From Halorubellus litoreus (GTDB lineage Archaea > Halobacteriota > Halobacteria > Halobacteriales > Natrialbaceae): a stretch of 64,000 nt of DNA. Every line of letters starts with the position of its first letter. The stretch's first letter is position 1. The notes beneath the pieces are model-generated. The model was not told where the DNA came from. It did not search any database and saw nothing but the letters and a program-made list of their open reading frames with translations. The DNA lies in NCBI RefSeq assembly GCF_037081675.1, contig NZ_JAZAQL010000003.1:496001-560000 (forward strand), written 5' to 3'. Position numbers and translations under genes: made by a program. Below, in pieces: positions 33,222 through 40,948 of the stretch.

Positions 33222-34382
33222 ATGTCTTGGCTCGATGACAGACGACATCGGCTCGGTCTCGTCTTCCTCGTCGTCTCCATCGTCTCCCTGTACGTCCTCT
33301 GGCAGATCGTGTGGACGGTGTTCTTCGCGCTGACGTTCGTGTACGTCCTCCAGCCCTGGCGCGGCCAACTCGTCGACCGCGGCCTCCGGCCGCGACTCGC
33401 TGCCGCCGTCCTCACGGTCGTCGCGTTCTTCGGCGTCCTCGGGCTGTTCGTTCCGGTCCTGCTCGTCATCTACCAGCGACGCAAACCCATCCTGGACTTC
33501 TTCCGGAACGCGCCCGAGGTCATGGAACTCGCGTTCGGCGGATTCACGTACACGGTCGAACTCCAGTCGCTCGTCCCGGTCGTCCGCGAAACGCTCTCCT
33601 CGGTCGCCGTCGGCGTCGCCAGTGCCGCGCCCGTGCTCGCGATGAAGGTGTTCCTGTTCGTGTTCCTCGTGTACGCGCTCCTCTACAAGCCCGGTGGCGT
33701 GCGGTCGCTGGTCTTCCGGACCGTCGACGGCGAGGTCCAGGAGGAACTCCTCGCGTACCACGACCGCGTCCGCGAGACGCTCTACGGCCTGTACTTCGTG
33801 CAGGCGGCGACGGGCGTCCTGACCTTCCTCATCGCGCTCCCCGTGTTCGCCATCGCGGGGTACGGCGCGTTCTTCTCGCTCGCGGTCATCGCCGGCATCT
33901 TCCAGTTCGTCCCCGTGCTCGGGCCGTCCGTCGTTATCGTCGCGCTCGCGGGCGTGGAGGCCGCTGGCGGGAACGTCCCGCAGGCGGTGCTCGTTCTCGT
34001 CCTCGGATTGACGCTCGTCGCGTTCCTCCCGGACGCCGTCCTCCGGCCGCGCCTCGCGAAGTACAGCGCGGGAATGCCGGCGAGCCTGTACTTCGTCGGG
34101 TTCGTCGGCGGCGTGTTCACGGTCGGCCCCATCGGCATCATCGCCGGGCCGCTCGCGCTCAGTCTCCTCGTCGAGACCTTCGAACTCGTCGCCGACGGCG
34201 TCGAGGAACGCTCGCCCCTCCAGCTCGAAGCGGGTGACCCAGCGCCGGACGATGACACCAACCCAGGAACCACCGACGACACCGACACGAACGAACCACA
34301 GCTCGGCGACGACGCCGACCCCGTCAGTGACGGCGGCACCGACGAAGAAGTCGACACGGACGAGACGGCATCTGGGTCGTGA
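33222..34382 (+). CDS. AI-2E family transporter (PF01594 permease)
   Basis: The protein has 386 residues. The start MSWLDDRRHRLGL is preceded by a ggag ribosome-binding sequence 6 bases away, favouring it over the ATG at 33198. About eight hydrophobic segments are present. Conserved family pieces include FALTFVYVLQPW near the N-terminus, FQFVPVLGPSVVI, and GNVPQAVLVLVLGLTLVAFLPDAVLRP. Family members export quorum signals or exchange Na+/H+. The C-terminal tail (about 335-386) is long, acidic and Asp/Thr-rich. It is the last core gene before the AT-rich cassette. Confidence 0.9.
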   Translation: MSWLDDRRHRLGLVFLVVSIVSLYVLWQIVWTVFFALTFVYVLQPWRGQLVDRGLRPRLAAAVLTVVAFFGVLGLFVPVLLVIYQRRKPILDFFRNAPEVMELAFGGFTYTVELQSLVPVVRETLSSVAVGVASAAPVLAMKVFLFVFLVYALLYKPGGVRSLVFRTVDGEVQEELLAYHDRVRETLYGLYFVQAATGVLTFLIALPVFAIAGYGAFFSLAVIAGIFQFVPVLGPSVVIVALAGVEAAGGNVPQAVLVLVLGLTLVAFLPDAVLRPRLAKYSAGMPASLYFVGFVGGVFTVGPIGIIAGPLALSLLVETFELVADGVEERSPLQLEAGDPAPDDDTNPGTTDDTDTNEPQLGDDADPVSDGGTDEEVDTDETASGS

Positions 34383-34824
34383 GGCCTGGAGAGGACACAC
34401 AAATTCCGGGCAGTGTGCTCGAACGGTTCTCGCCCGGTAACCTGCCTGCCTGCGCCGCACTTTTCGTCAGTAGCGAAATCGTGCAGCTGGTGGAACTCAC
34501 CATCCACCCCCACCCGATGCGCACACGAATGACACCAGAAGTGGTTATTCGTCGGCTCCCATGATCGATGCCCGTTCGGGCAACACTACCGCCACCGGTC
34601 CAACTCGTCGTCAATGTTGACCTCAATTCCCATCTGCGAACAGGGCTTCGAGGGGGTACTTAAAGAGCTATTTTCTTACCCGGAGTGAAAGTGAAAGGTG
34701 TAACCCAGACGGTGGCCTATTTCGCTGCATCACGGTCATGTTTTGAGTCACCGAATAGTTATGACAGTCGCGAACAAAGCGTGAGTCATAAGACTCCTCC
34801 GCCAGAGGACCAGAGGTACATACA
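34383..34824. other. Transition from core chromosome to AT-rich island
   Basis: This 442-base gap has no credible gene. Base composition drops clearly at about 34650-34680. A short palindrome GAGTC-ATAA-GACTC lies at about 34784-34797, followed by ccagaggaccagagg; together they probably form the promoter and leader of the cassette. No tRNA, integrase or matching direct repeat marks the junction. Confidence 0.5.
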
Positions 34825-35895
34825 ATGACTCGATCGGTGAAAATGGCCGCGAGGACTCTACCAGAGCTGTTGGATATTGCGTCCGAGAGAGTCTATTCAG
34901 ATAATCGGAACAATTTCCGAGCGATTTGTCTTACCTCAGATCTTTCTTTAGAAGACCTAGCGGATTTGTTCGGACGTTCCTTCGAGGTCTCGGAGCAAGG
35001 GGAATTCTACAGGCTCCATCAATCCTACACACGCTACAGGAAAGAGTTTGAGGTCTATTTTTATTTGTACATGGAGGAGGAAACCGAGACGCCGATTTTA
35101 TTCACTCTAAACTCTTCCGAGGACTTTAGGCGGACAGCAAAACCCGCTATTGTGTCTACTGAAGGAGTCTACCATCTTTGGATTCCTCCTGAGAAAATTG
35201 ACACTATCATGGAAGATATTCTCAGTGTTGACGGGAGTCGGCTTACAAAATTTATTGCTGAAAAGCTGAGCAGTGAACGGCGTTTCCAGAAGGAACGGAG
35301 ACCGGAGTTTGAACGACGTCAAGAGTACAAAGGTGAAGACGCCGCTCAGACGCTTGACGAAGCACGGATGGAATACGGGGTGACGCCAAAGAAATTACAG
35401 TTTGAAATTCCCTCGCTCGCCGATTTTGGATTCGGAGAAGAAGGCGAGTTCGTTATGAAAGGTGGTGACGCTAGCTACTTCTTCAACGACATTGTCAAGG
35501 AATTTGCCTTGAAGCGGGTAAAACGTATGAACGAGCAGATTCAGTCGACGAAGCTGGATCTAGTCAAGGAGGACGAACTCGAGAGGATTGATAAGCAATC
35601 ACTTGAAATTCAGTTGTCTAATGCGTTGGAGTATGAGGATCGAGAAGACTTCATAAGCGAACTTGAAGATGGGCAGTTCTACCCATACGAAATCAACACC
35701 GAGAGGGGGAGTCTACTATTGACTGGAAGACTAATTGATGAACAAAACGGTGGGATGTTGTCCCTCACTACGGATGGGAAGAAGCTGACAATCCTTCCGA
35801 AACATAATTCGAGGTTTGACTCCATCCTACGGTTCTATCGTTTTCTCGTTGAGAACGTTGATCCAAGCGCCTCAGTCCAAGAACTCGCCAACTAA
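34825..35895 (+). CDS. Unknown protein A of the AT-rich two-gene cassette
   Basis: The protein has 356 residues, or 351 if it starts at the second Met (MAARTLPELLD). I do not recognise a domain. The N-terminal half is mixed alpha/beta with aromatic-rich strands (EVYFYLYMEEE). A strongly charged helix occupies about 140-180 (KLSSERRFQKERRPEFERRQEYK), and a second charged helical region about 220-270. The C-terminal third reads like beta strands (ERGSLLLTGRLIDEQNGGMLSLTTDGKKLTI). There are no membrane segments. A 60-base line hand-counts to 47% GC against 72% in the flanking gene. Its stop overlaps the next start (TAATG). Confidence 0.85.
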   Translation: MTRSVKMAARTLPELLDIASERVYSDNRNNFRAICLTSDLSLEDLADLFGRSFEVSEQGEFYRLHQSYTRYRKEFEVYFYLYMEEETETPILFTLNSSEDFRRTAKPAIVSTEGVYHLWIPPEKIDTIMEDILSVDGSRLTKFIAEKLSSERRFQKERRPEFERRQEYKGEDAAQTLDEARMEYGVTPKKLQFEIPSLADFGFGEEGEFVMKGGDASYFFNDIVKEFALKRVKRMNEQIQSTKLDLVKEDELERIDKQSLEIQLSNALEYEDREDFISELEDGQFYPYEINTERGSLLLTGRLIDEQNGGMLSLTTDGKKLTILPKHNSRFDSILRFYRFLVENVDPSASVQELAN

Positions 35896-37043
35896 TGACT
35901 GAAAATCTTAAGAAGCGGAGAAACCGTCTACCTGAGGAAGCTGTTGAAGAGTTGGATAGTTCACTCGAAACGAAAAGATCTGAACTAAAACGAGAGTTAA
36001 AAGAAGAGTATCTGGATAAGATTTCCAACATAATATCCGAAGATCGAGAAGAAACAGATGATTTTAACGTGGTTATTTCGGCATTCCAAGACCGGGAGGA
36101 TATTGATTATTCCTTTATCAGAACGGAGCCTCTGTTCCATCAAAAAGAGAACAATTTAGACATTCTAATCGCCTCTGAAGATTCAGAGGTTCTTGTTTTT
36201 GTAGAGTGTGAGCGGCGACTTACTACCCATCTTGAAAAGAAACTTAAAAATTATCAAGAGAAAAAAGAAGTCATTGAGCAGAATCTCCCTGATGATCTTG
36301 ACGTAGCATCTTATCTTGAGCGAATGGTTGGTTGGGAAGCCTCAGAGATGGACTTCGTGATGTCGTCAAGACAGCTTCCAGAATATAAAATTCAGCAGAA
36401 GGTAGAGGAACTCGGAATTAACCTCATCGGGTGGAGTTTAGCAACTCATGGATCGGACTGTATGATCTATCATCAAATGTTCAAGCATGAGAAGACTGCC
36501 CCATTTAATGGTCACTCGGATGATCAACTTTCAAGATACATTTCCAATACGCTTCAAAGCGGTGTGGAATATCAGGAGTATGTGGACTTCACTTATTCAT
36601 CCAGCAGCATTCTGAAAATTCAGGATATGATTCTAACCTTGGTTAACCGGCACCATCGCCAAGGCAATGATGTCTTCAATTATTCTGACTGGAAGAGTCT
36701 GTTTAAAATGGAGCTTTCCAATTACCTGCCGGAAGAACGTAAGACACTGTACCTGAGCTTCTTGGACCGGGCGATTGATTACAATTTAATTTCGAGGGAA
36801 GAGAATAGCGGCGATCGCCTTTCGGACGGCCACCGGGCGATCTTCAAAGCACATAAGAATCAAAAAAAGTTAATCAATGAAATCCGCGAAAAGATGGCTG
36901 AAACAGAATTGCAAGATGATCTGCAGTCTCGTCTAGAGGAATATGAATCTCAGAAGCTAACTCAATTGGAACGCGAATATGCGACCGGTGGGACTACTCT
37001 ATCTGACTTCGTTGAGGAAGACTCTGAGTCAGATTCCAGTTAA
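35895..37043 (+). CDS. Unknown protein B of the AT-rich two-gene cassette; possible nuclease-like core
   Basis: The protein has 382 residues, starting MTENLKKRRNRLPEEAVEEL with a long charged helix. The segment NNLDILIASEDSEVLVFVECERRLTTHLEKKLKNY (about 86-120) has the strand-Asp, strand-Glu-x-Glu layout that loosely resembles a PD-(D/E)xK nuclease core, but without the usual lysine; this is weak evidence. An all-helical C-terminal half follows. The tail is acidic. GC in a sampled line is 42%. Translation is coupled to protein A by a one-base overlap (TAATG), so the two must act together. Codon use (AGA, AAA, ATA) marks foreign origin. Confidence 0.85.
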   Translation: MTENLKKRRNRLPEEAVEELDSSLETKRSELKRELKEEYLDKISNIISEDREETDDFNVVISAFQDREDIDYSFIRTEPLFHQKENNLDILIASEDSEVLVFVECERRLTTHLEKKLKNYQEKKEVIEQNLPDDLDVASYLERMVGWEASEMDFVMSSRQLPEYKIQQKVEELGINLIGWSLATHGSDCMIYHQMFKHEKTAPFNGHSDDQLSRYISNTLQSGVEYQEYVDFTYSSSSILKIQDMILTLVNRHHRQGNDVFNYSDWKSLFKMELSNYLPEERKTLYLSFLDRAIDYNLISREENSGDRLSDGHRAIFKAHKNQKKLINEIREKMAETELQDDLQSRLEEYESQKLTQLEREYATGGTTLSDFVEEDSESDSS

Positions 37044-37346
37044 CTGAACCCAATCATTAGCGTCAAGTTGAGATATTTGGGTAAACAGCTCGAAATTTCT
37101 TAGCTCAGCTCCAATGTTAGAACCCCCAATTTCGTATCCGCCCTCCCCGGTTTGACCTCATATAAACACGATAGAGAGTTGTTAACTGCTTCTCGTGTTC
37201 ACGAATGAAGCCTAGGGAGCTACGAGATCGCGTGTTCAGTAACTGCTGACGCTCTTCAACCGATTGACGTAAAATGGGTTACGTGTTTCTCGCTATCTCG
37301 AGCGTGGTTCCGGTGTTCGTGTTCGTGGAACCGTATCGACCGGCGT
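37044..37346. other. Right flank of the AT-rich cassette
   Basis: This 303-base gap has no gene. GC rises back to the chromosomal level near 37250-37300. A GGTTCC/GGAACC hairpin (37306-37311 with 37327-37332) lies just past the stop of the convergent M50 protease gene and may terminate it. No copy of the left-flank sequence was found. Confidence 0.45.
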
Positions 37347-38480
37347 TCACTGCGCGAACCGGTCGCGCTGGCTGAGGCCGGTGAGTTCCAGCAGGGAGGC
37401 GAAGTCCTCGCGTTCGACGATGCCGACGACGTCGGTGCCGTCGGTGACGAACGCATATTCGACCTTGTCCATCTCGCGGAGGGCGTCGAACGCGGGCGTG
37501 GTGAGGTCGACGGTGGGGAGGTCGGTGGTGGCGACGTCGCCGACGAGCGTCCCCGTGTCGCGACCGTGCTCGCGGAGGGCGTCGAGGCCGACGAGGCCGA
37601 TGACGCGGCCGCCCCGGTCGCGGACGACGTGGTGGTCGACGCGGTCGTCGAGGACGCGCTGCGCGAACGCGTCGAGCGTGACGTCGGCGTCGACGGTCGG
37701 GCGGTCGCGGTCGACGACGTCCTTGACGAGGAACCCGTCGAGCATCCCTTCGAGCGCGACGACGCGGCTCTCGCCGTTCGCGGCGCTGTACACGAACAGC
37801 GCGAGCAGGAGGAGCATCGGTGCGCCACCGAAGAGCCCGACGAGTGCGAAGAGGATCGCGAACATGACGCCGACGCGCGCCGCGATTCGCGTCGCGTCCA
37901 CGTACGGACGAGACCGTGCGAGGAACGCGCGGAGGACGCGCCCGCCGTCCATCGGGAACGCCGGCAGGAGGTTGAACACGGTGAGCGTGACGTTCGTGAT
38001 TGCGAGGAATCCGAGGACGAACACGACGCTCGGCGCGGACGCTGGCACGACGAACAGCGCTGCGTAGCACGCGATGCCCGTGACGACGCTCGCCGCGGGG
38101 CCGGCGAGCGCGATGACGAGTTCTCGTCCCGGTTCCTTCGGGAGGCGTTCGAGGCTCGCGAGCCCGCCGAGGATCCAGAGCGTGATGGCGCTCGTCTCGA
38201 TGCCGTACCGGCGCGCGGCCGCGGCGTGCCCGAGTTCGTGGACCGTGACGCTCGCGAACAACCCGATGGCGGCGAGCGCCCCGAGCACGAACCCGTTGTT
38301 GCCGGCTTGCAGCGTCTCGACGTCCAGCGGTACGCCTGAGACGACCTCGACGAGACCCGCGTAGAGCTCTATCTGTCCAGTTCCGCCGATGATCCACGCG
38401 AGCACGGGGAGGAACACCACGAGGGAGATGTTCACCTTGATCGGGATCCCCCAGACGGTGGCCACCCGGTAGTTGTACAT
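37347..38480 (-). CDS. Site-2 protease-like M50 metalloprotease with two CBS domains
   Basis: The protein has 377 residues, starting MYNYRVATVWGIPIKVNISL. HELGH (81-85) provides the zinc-binding histidines and catalytic Glu, and NLLPAFPMDGGRVLRA supplies the third ligand Asp. About six hydrophobic segments surround them. Two CBS domains fill about 245-370 (VVDRDRPTVDADVTLDAFAQ and VATTDLPTVDLTTPAFDALRE) and probably sense adenine nucleotides. Such proteases cut membrane-bound regulators. A TATA box at 38505-38512 lies about 25 bases before this ATG, which fits a leaderless message. Confidence 0.95.
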   Translation of the reverse strand: MYNYRVATVWGIPIKVNISLVVFLPVLAWIIGGTGQIELYAGLVEVVSGVPLDVETLQAGNNGFVLGALAAIGLFASVTVHELGHAAAARRYGIETSAITLWILGGLASLERLPKEPGRELVIALAGPAASVVTGIACYAALFVVPASAPSVVFVLGFLAITNVTLTVFNLLPAFPMDGGRVLRAFLARSRPYVDATRIAARVGVMFAILFALVGLFGGAPMLLLLALFVYSAANGESRVVALEGMLDGFLVKDVVDRDRPTVDADVTLDAFAQRVLDDRVDHHVVRDRGGRVIGLVGLDALREHGRDTGTLVGDVATTDLPTVDLTTPAFDALREMDKVEYAFVTDGTDVVGIVEREDFASLLELTGLSQRDRFAQ

Positions 38481-38504
38481 AGCTGCCCGGATGGCCGCCA
38501 CGGG

Positions 38505-38512
38505 TATAAAAA
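38505..38512. promoter_or_regulatory. Shared divergent TATA element
   Basis: tataaaaa is correctly spaced (about 25 bases) from the M50 protease ATG at 38480 on the minus strand. It may also serve the DHH gene, whose ATG is at 38598 on the plus strand. Confidence 0.6.
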
Positions 38513-38597
38513 GCCGCCCCGACGGTGCGCCTCCGGAGCGGCGAGCGGGCGCACGAATCGCCCCTAGGTCCTTGTGTCACCACGTCGACTGGCCGGT

Positions 38598-39614
38598 ATG
38601 GACGCGCGCGCCCTGTTCGACCTGCTCGCGGACGGCGACACCCTCACGGTCGTCTGCCACAACAACCCGGACCCGGACTGTCTCGCGAGCGCACTCGCGC
38701 TCGGCCGCATCGCCGTCGCGGCCGGCATCGACGAGTACGACATCTACTACAGCGGCGAGATAAGCCACCAGCAGAACCGCGCGTTCGTGAACTTGCTCGA
38801 CATCGACCTGTCGCGGTTCGACGAGGCGGCGGTCCGCGACCGCGAGCCCGGTGACCTGCTCGCGTTCGTCGACCACTCGAAGCCGGGCGCGAACAACGAG
38901 GTCCCCGAAGACGTCTCCGTCGACGTCGTCCTCGACCATCATCCGGCCGACGACGTCCAGGCGCGGTTCGTCGACCACCGCGAGGACGTCGGCGCGACCG
39001 CCACCATCCTCACAGGGTACGTGCGCGAGCTCGACGTCGAGGTGGACGAGACCCTCGCCACCGCGCTCCTGTTCGCGATCCGCCGGGAGACCCTCGGGTT
39101 CCTGCGTGGCGTCACCGTCGCGGAGTACGACGCCGCCGGCTACCTCCACGACCGCATCGACGAGGACCTCCTGCATCGCCTCTCCGTGCCCTCGATCAGT
39201 AGTGCGACCGTCGACGCTATCGCCGACGCGATAGCGAACCGGAGCGTCCGCGGGTCGCTGCTCGTCTCGCACGTCGGGCGGACGAGCGAGCGCGACGCGC
39301 TCCCGCAGGCCGCGGACTACCTCGTGACGCTCGAAGGCGTCGACACCGCCATCGTGTTCGGGATCGTCGACGACGACATCCACCTCAGCGCGCGTACCAC
39401 GGACGCTCGCGTGAACGTCGGCGAGGTGCTCGCGGCCGCGTTCGCGGACGTCGGGAGCGCGGGCGGACACAGCGAGATGGCCGGTGGCGAGATACCGCTC
39501 GGTATCTTCGCTGACTACGGCGACGACGGCCCGCCGCTCGTCGACATCGTCGAGCGCGTCGTCACCGCACGGCTGTACGAGGCGTTGAACGTCGACGAGG
39601 AAGACGAACGGTGA
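38598..39614 (+). CDS. DHH-family phosphoesterase (NrnA/RecJ-like)
   Basis: The protein has 338 residues, starting MDARALFDLLADGDTLTVV. The DHH domain has HNNPDPDCLASA (21-32) and VVLDHHPAD (the DHH motif itself), which bind manganese. The DHHA1 domain ends with the substrate-binding GSAGGHSEMAGGEIPLG. Family members degrade nanoRNA, cyclic dinucleotides or single-stranded DNA; haloarchaea carry several paralogues. No membrane or CBS domain is fused, so a cytoplasmic nanoRNase or pAp phosphatase-like role is most likely. It is divergent from the M50 protease. Confidence 0.93.
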   Translation: MDARALFDLLADGDTLTVVCHNNPDPDCLASALALGRIAVAAGIDEYDIYYSGEISHQQNRAFVNLLDIDLSRFDEAAVRDREPGDLLAFVDHSKPGANNEVPEDVSVDVVLDHHPADDVQARFVDHREDVGATATILTGYVRELDVEVDETLATALLFAIRRETLGFLRGVTVAEYDAAGYLHDRIDEDLLHRLSVPSISSATVDAIADAIANRSVRGSLLVSHVGRTSERDALPQAADYLVTLEGVDTAIVFGIVDDDIHLSARTTDARVNVGEVLAAAFADVGSAGGHSEMAGGEIPLGIFADYGDDGPPLVDIVERVVTARLYEALNVDEEDER

Positions 39615-39669
39615 ACCGAAAGGATGGCTCCCCGGGTCGACGACCGACGGAGCGCCGGATGCACTGGGG

Positions 39670-39960
39670 CTACTTCGGGTCGATGACGACGTGGCCGTCC
39701 CGGCCGAGGCGAACGCTGGCGTTCGCGTACTCGAACTCGATGGTGACCGGGGCGACGTGAGCGCTGGTGAGGATGGATTCGAGTCCGTCGACGTCGACTG
39801 CGTTCTGCAAGGGTTCGAGGTCCAGTGCATCACAGCACATGACGTTCGCGACCGCCTCCACGACGACGATGCCGGGACCTGGGACCGAATGCCAGTCACA
39901 CTCCATGTGGTACCGGCCGTCGTCGGGGTCGAACGTTGGTGTCACGTCGTACTGGGTCAT
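39670..39960 (-). CDS. HalOD1 output-domain protein
   Basis: The protein has 96 residues. The HalOD1 domain (PF18545) occupies most of it: GPGIVVVEAVANVMCCDALDLEPLQNAVDVDGLESIL, then VTIEFEYANASVRLGRDGHVVI. It is a small haloarchaeal module often found at the end of response-regulator pathways, of unknown biochemical activity. It is a stand-alone version with no receiver domain attached. It is convergent with the DHH gene. Confidence 0.9.
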   Translation of the reverse strand: MTQYDVTPTFDPDDGRYHMECDWHSVPGPGIVVVEAVANVMCCDALDLEPLQNAVDVDGLESILTSAHVAPVTIEFEYANASVRLGRDGHVVIDPK

Positions 39961-40197
39961 TAGAGGATACCTGAGAGTCGTGTTACCGTCCTATACGGTC
40001 TGCACTGATATATCTATATCCGTAGTCCTGCGGGAACGCGAGTGGTCGTTCGATATCCGGTTCTGCCGGGGACGGCTGTGGTCGCTCGTCATCTCGCGTC
40101 GTGACCGCCGTTGGAGTGGCCTGTATCGATCCACTCCCCGTCGTCGCGACCTGACGGGGTCACGAACTGGCGCAGTCGTCTTCACGAACTGCCTCGT

Positions 40198-40686
40198 TCA
40201 GGTACTTGCGCGGGCGCGTTGCGCGCTCACGGTGCGTTCCAGGTCGTCGATGCAATCCGTGACGGTGTACGTCGTGTCTGTCTCCACGTCCGTCGAAGGC
40301 GCCACCTCGACGAGGGTGCCGTCCGCGTACACCGCGACGCACAGTACGGGGAACGTGATGATTTCGTAGCTGTCGTCGGAGACCATCGACGAGACCGTTC
40401 GCGTCCCGAACGCTGGTTCGAGCGTGCGGTCGTGCTCGCGCGCCCACGTCCAGAACCGCGAGTACGTCGCGCGGGCTTCCTCGCACCAGTCGTCGTCTGC
40501 TTCGGGCATGAGTTCGTGCGCCCACGCCTGCCGGTGCACGCGGTCGACGTTCCCCGTCTCGGCGATCGATTCGAGCCGACCGATGACGTGTCGTTGTTGC
40601 TCGTGTGTGCCGTGCATCGACGCGCAGTGGAAGACGTCGACGTGGACGTCGTCCGCGTTCGAAATGTCTGTGTGCTCTATGACCAT
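40198..40686 (-). CDS. Uncharacterised haloarchaeal protein (HTH-associated family)
   Basis: The protein has 162 residues, starting MVIEHTDISNADDVHVDVFH. The central segment EARATYSRFWTWAREHDRTLEPAFGTRTV followed by FPVLCVAVYADGTLVEVAP resembles a widespread haloarchaeal family seen near regulators. The C-terminus has a helix region (TDCIDDLERTVSAQRARAST). A TATA-like element lies near 40789-40795, leaving an ~80-base leader. No confident function can be named. Confidence 0.7.
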   Translation of the reverse strand: MVIEHTDISNADDVHVDVFHCASMHGTHEQQRHVIGRLESIAETGNVDRVHRQAWAHELMPEADDDWCEEARATYSRFWTWAREHDRTLEPAFGTRTVSSMVSDDSYEIITFPVLCVAVYADGTLVEVAPSTDVETDTTYTVTDCIDDLERTVSAQRARAST

Positions 40687-40948
40687 GGTTCGTGTAGTCC
40701 ACCGCGGGTCGCGAACCCCACCGGGAATCGGTCCCGTCGTCGCGCGCCGCGTGCGGCGTCTGTGGAGAGTCAAGCGGGCGACGGGCAAGGTTATACGCGT
40801 AGTATCCGCGAGTAATCTTTCAAGAGGTTTCGCGTTCCTCGGTAGGTGTCCGTTATCGACGGTAAATCGCTACTACTCGTGGGCTTCCGAACGGGTAACG
40901 CCCTTCATCTGCGCGCTATCGCGTCGGTACCTGAATCGCAGGCTCAGG

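Noticed and set aside
34383..37346. Integrated provirus or plasmid
   Set aside because: Only two genes are present, with no integrase, replication or capsid gene, no tRNA and no matching flanking repeats.
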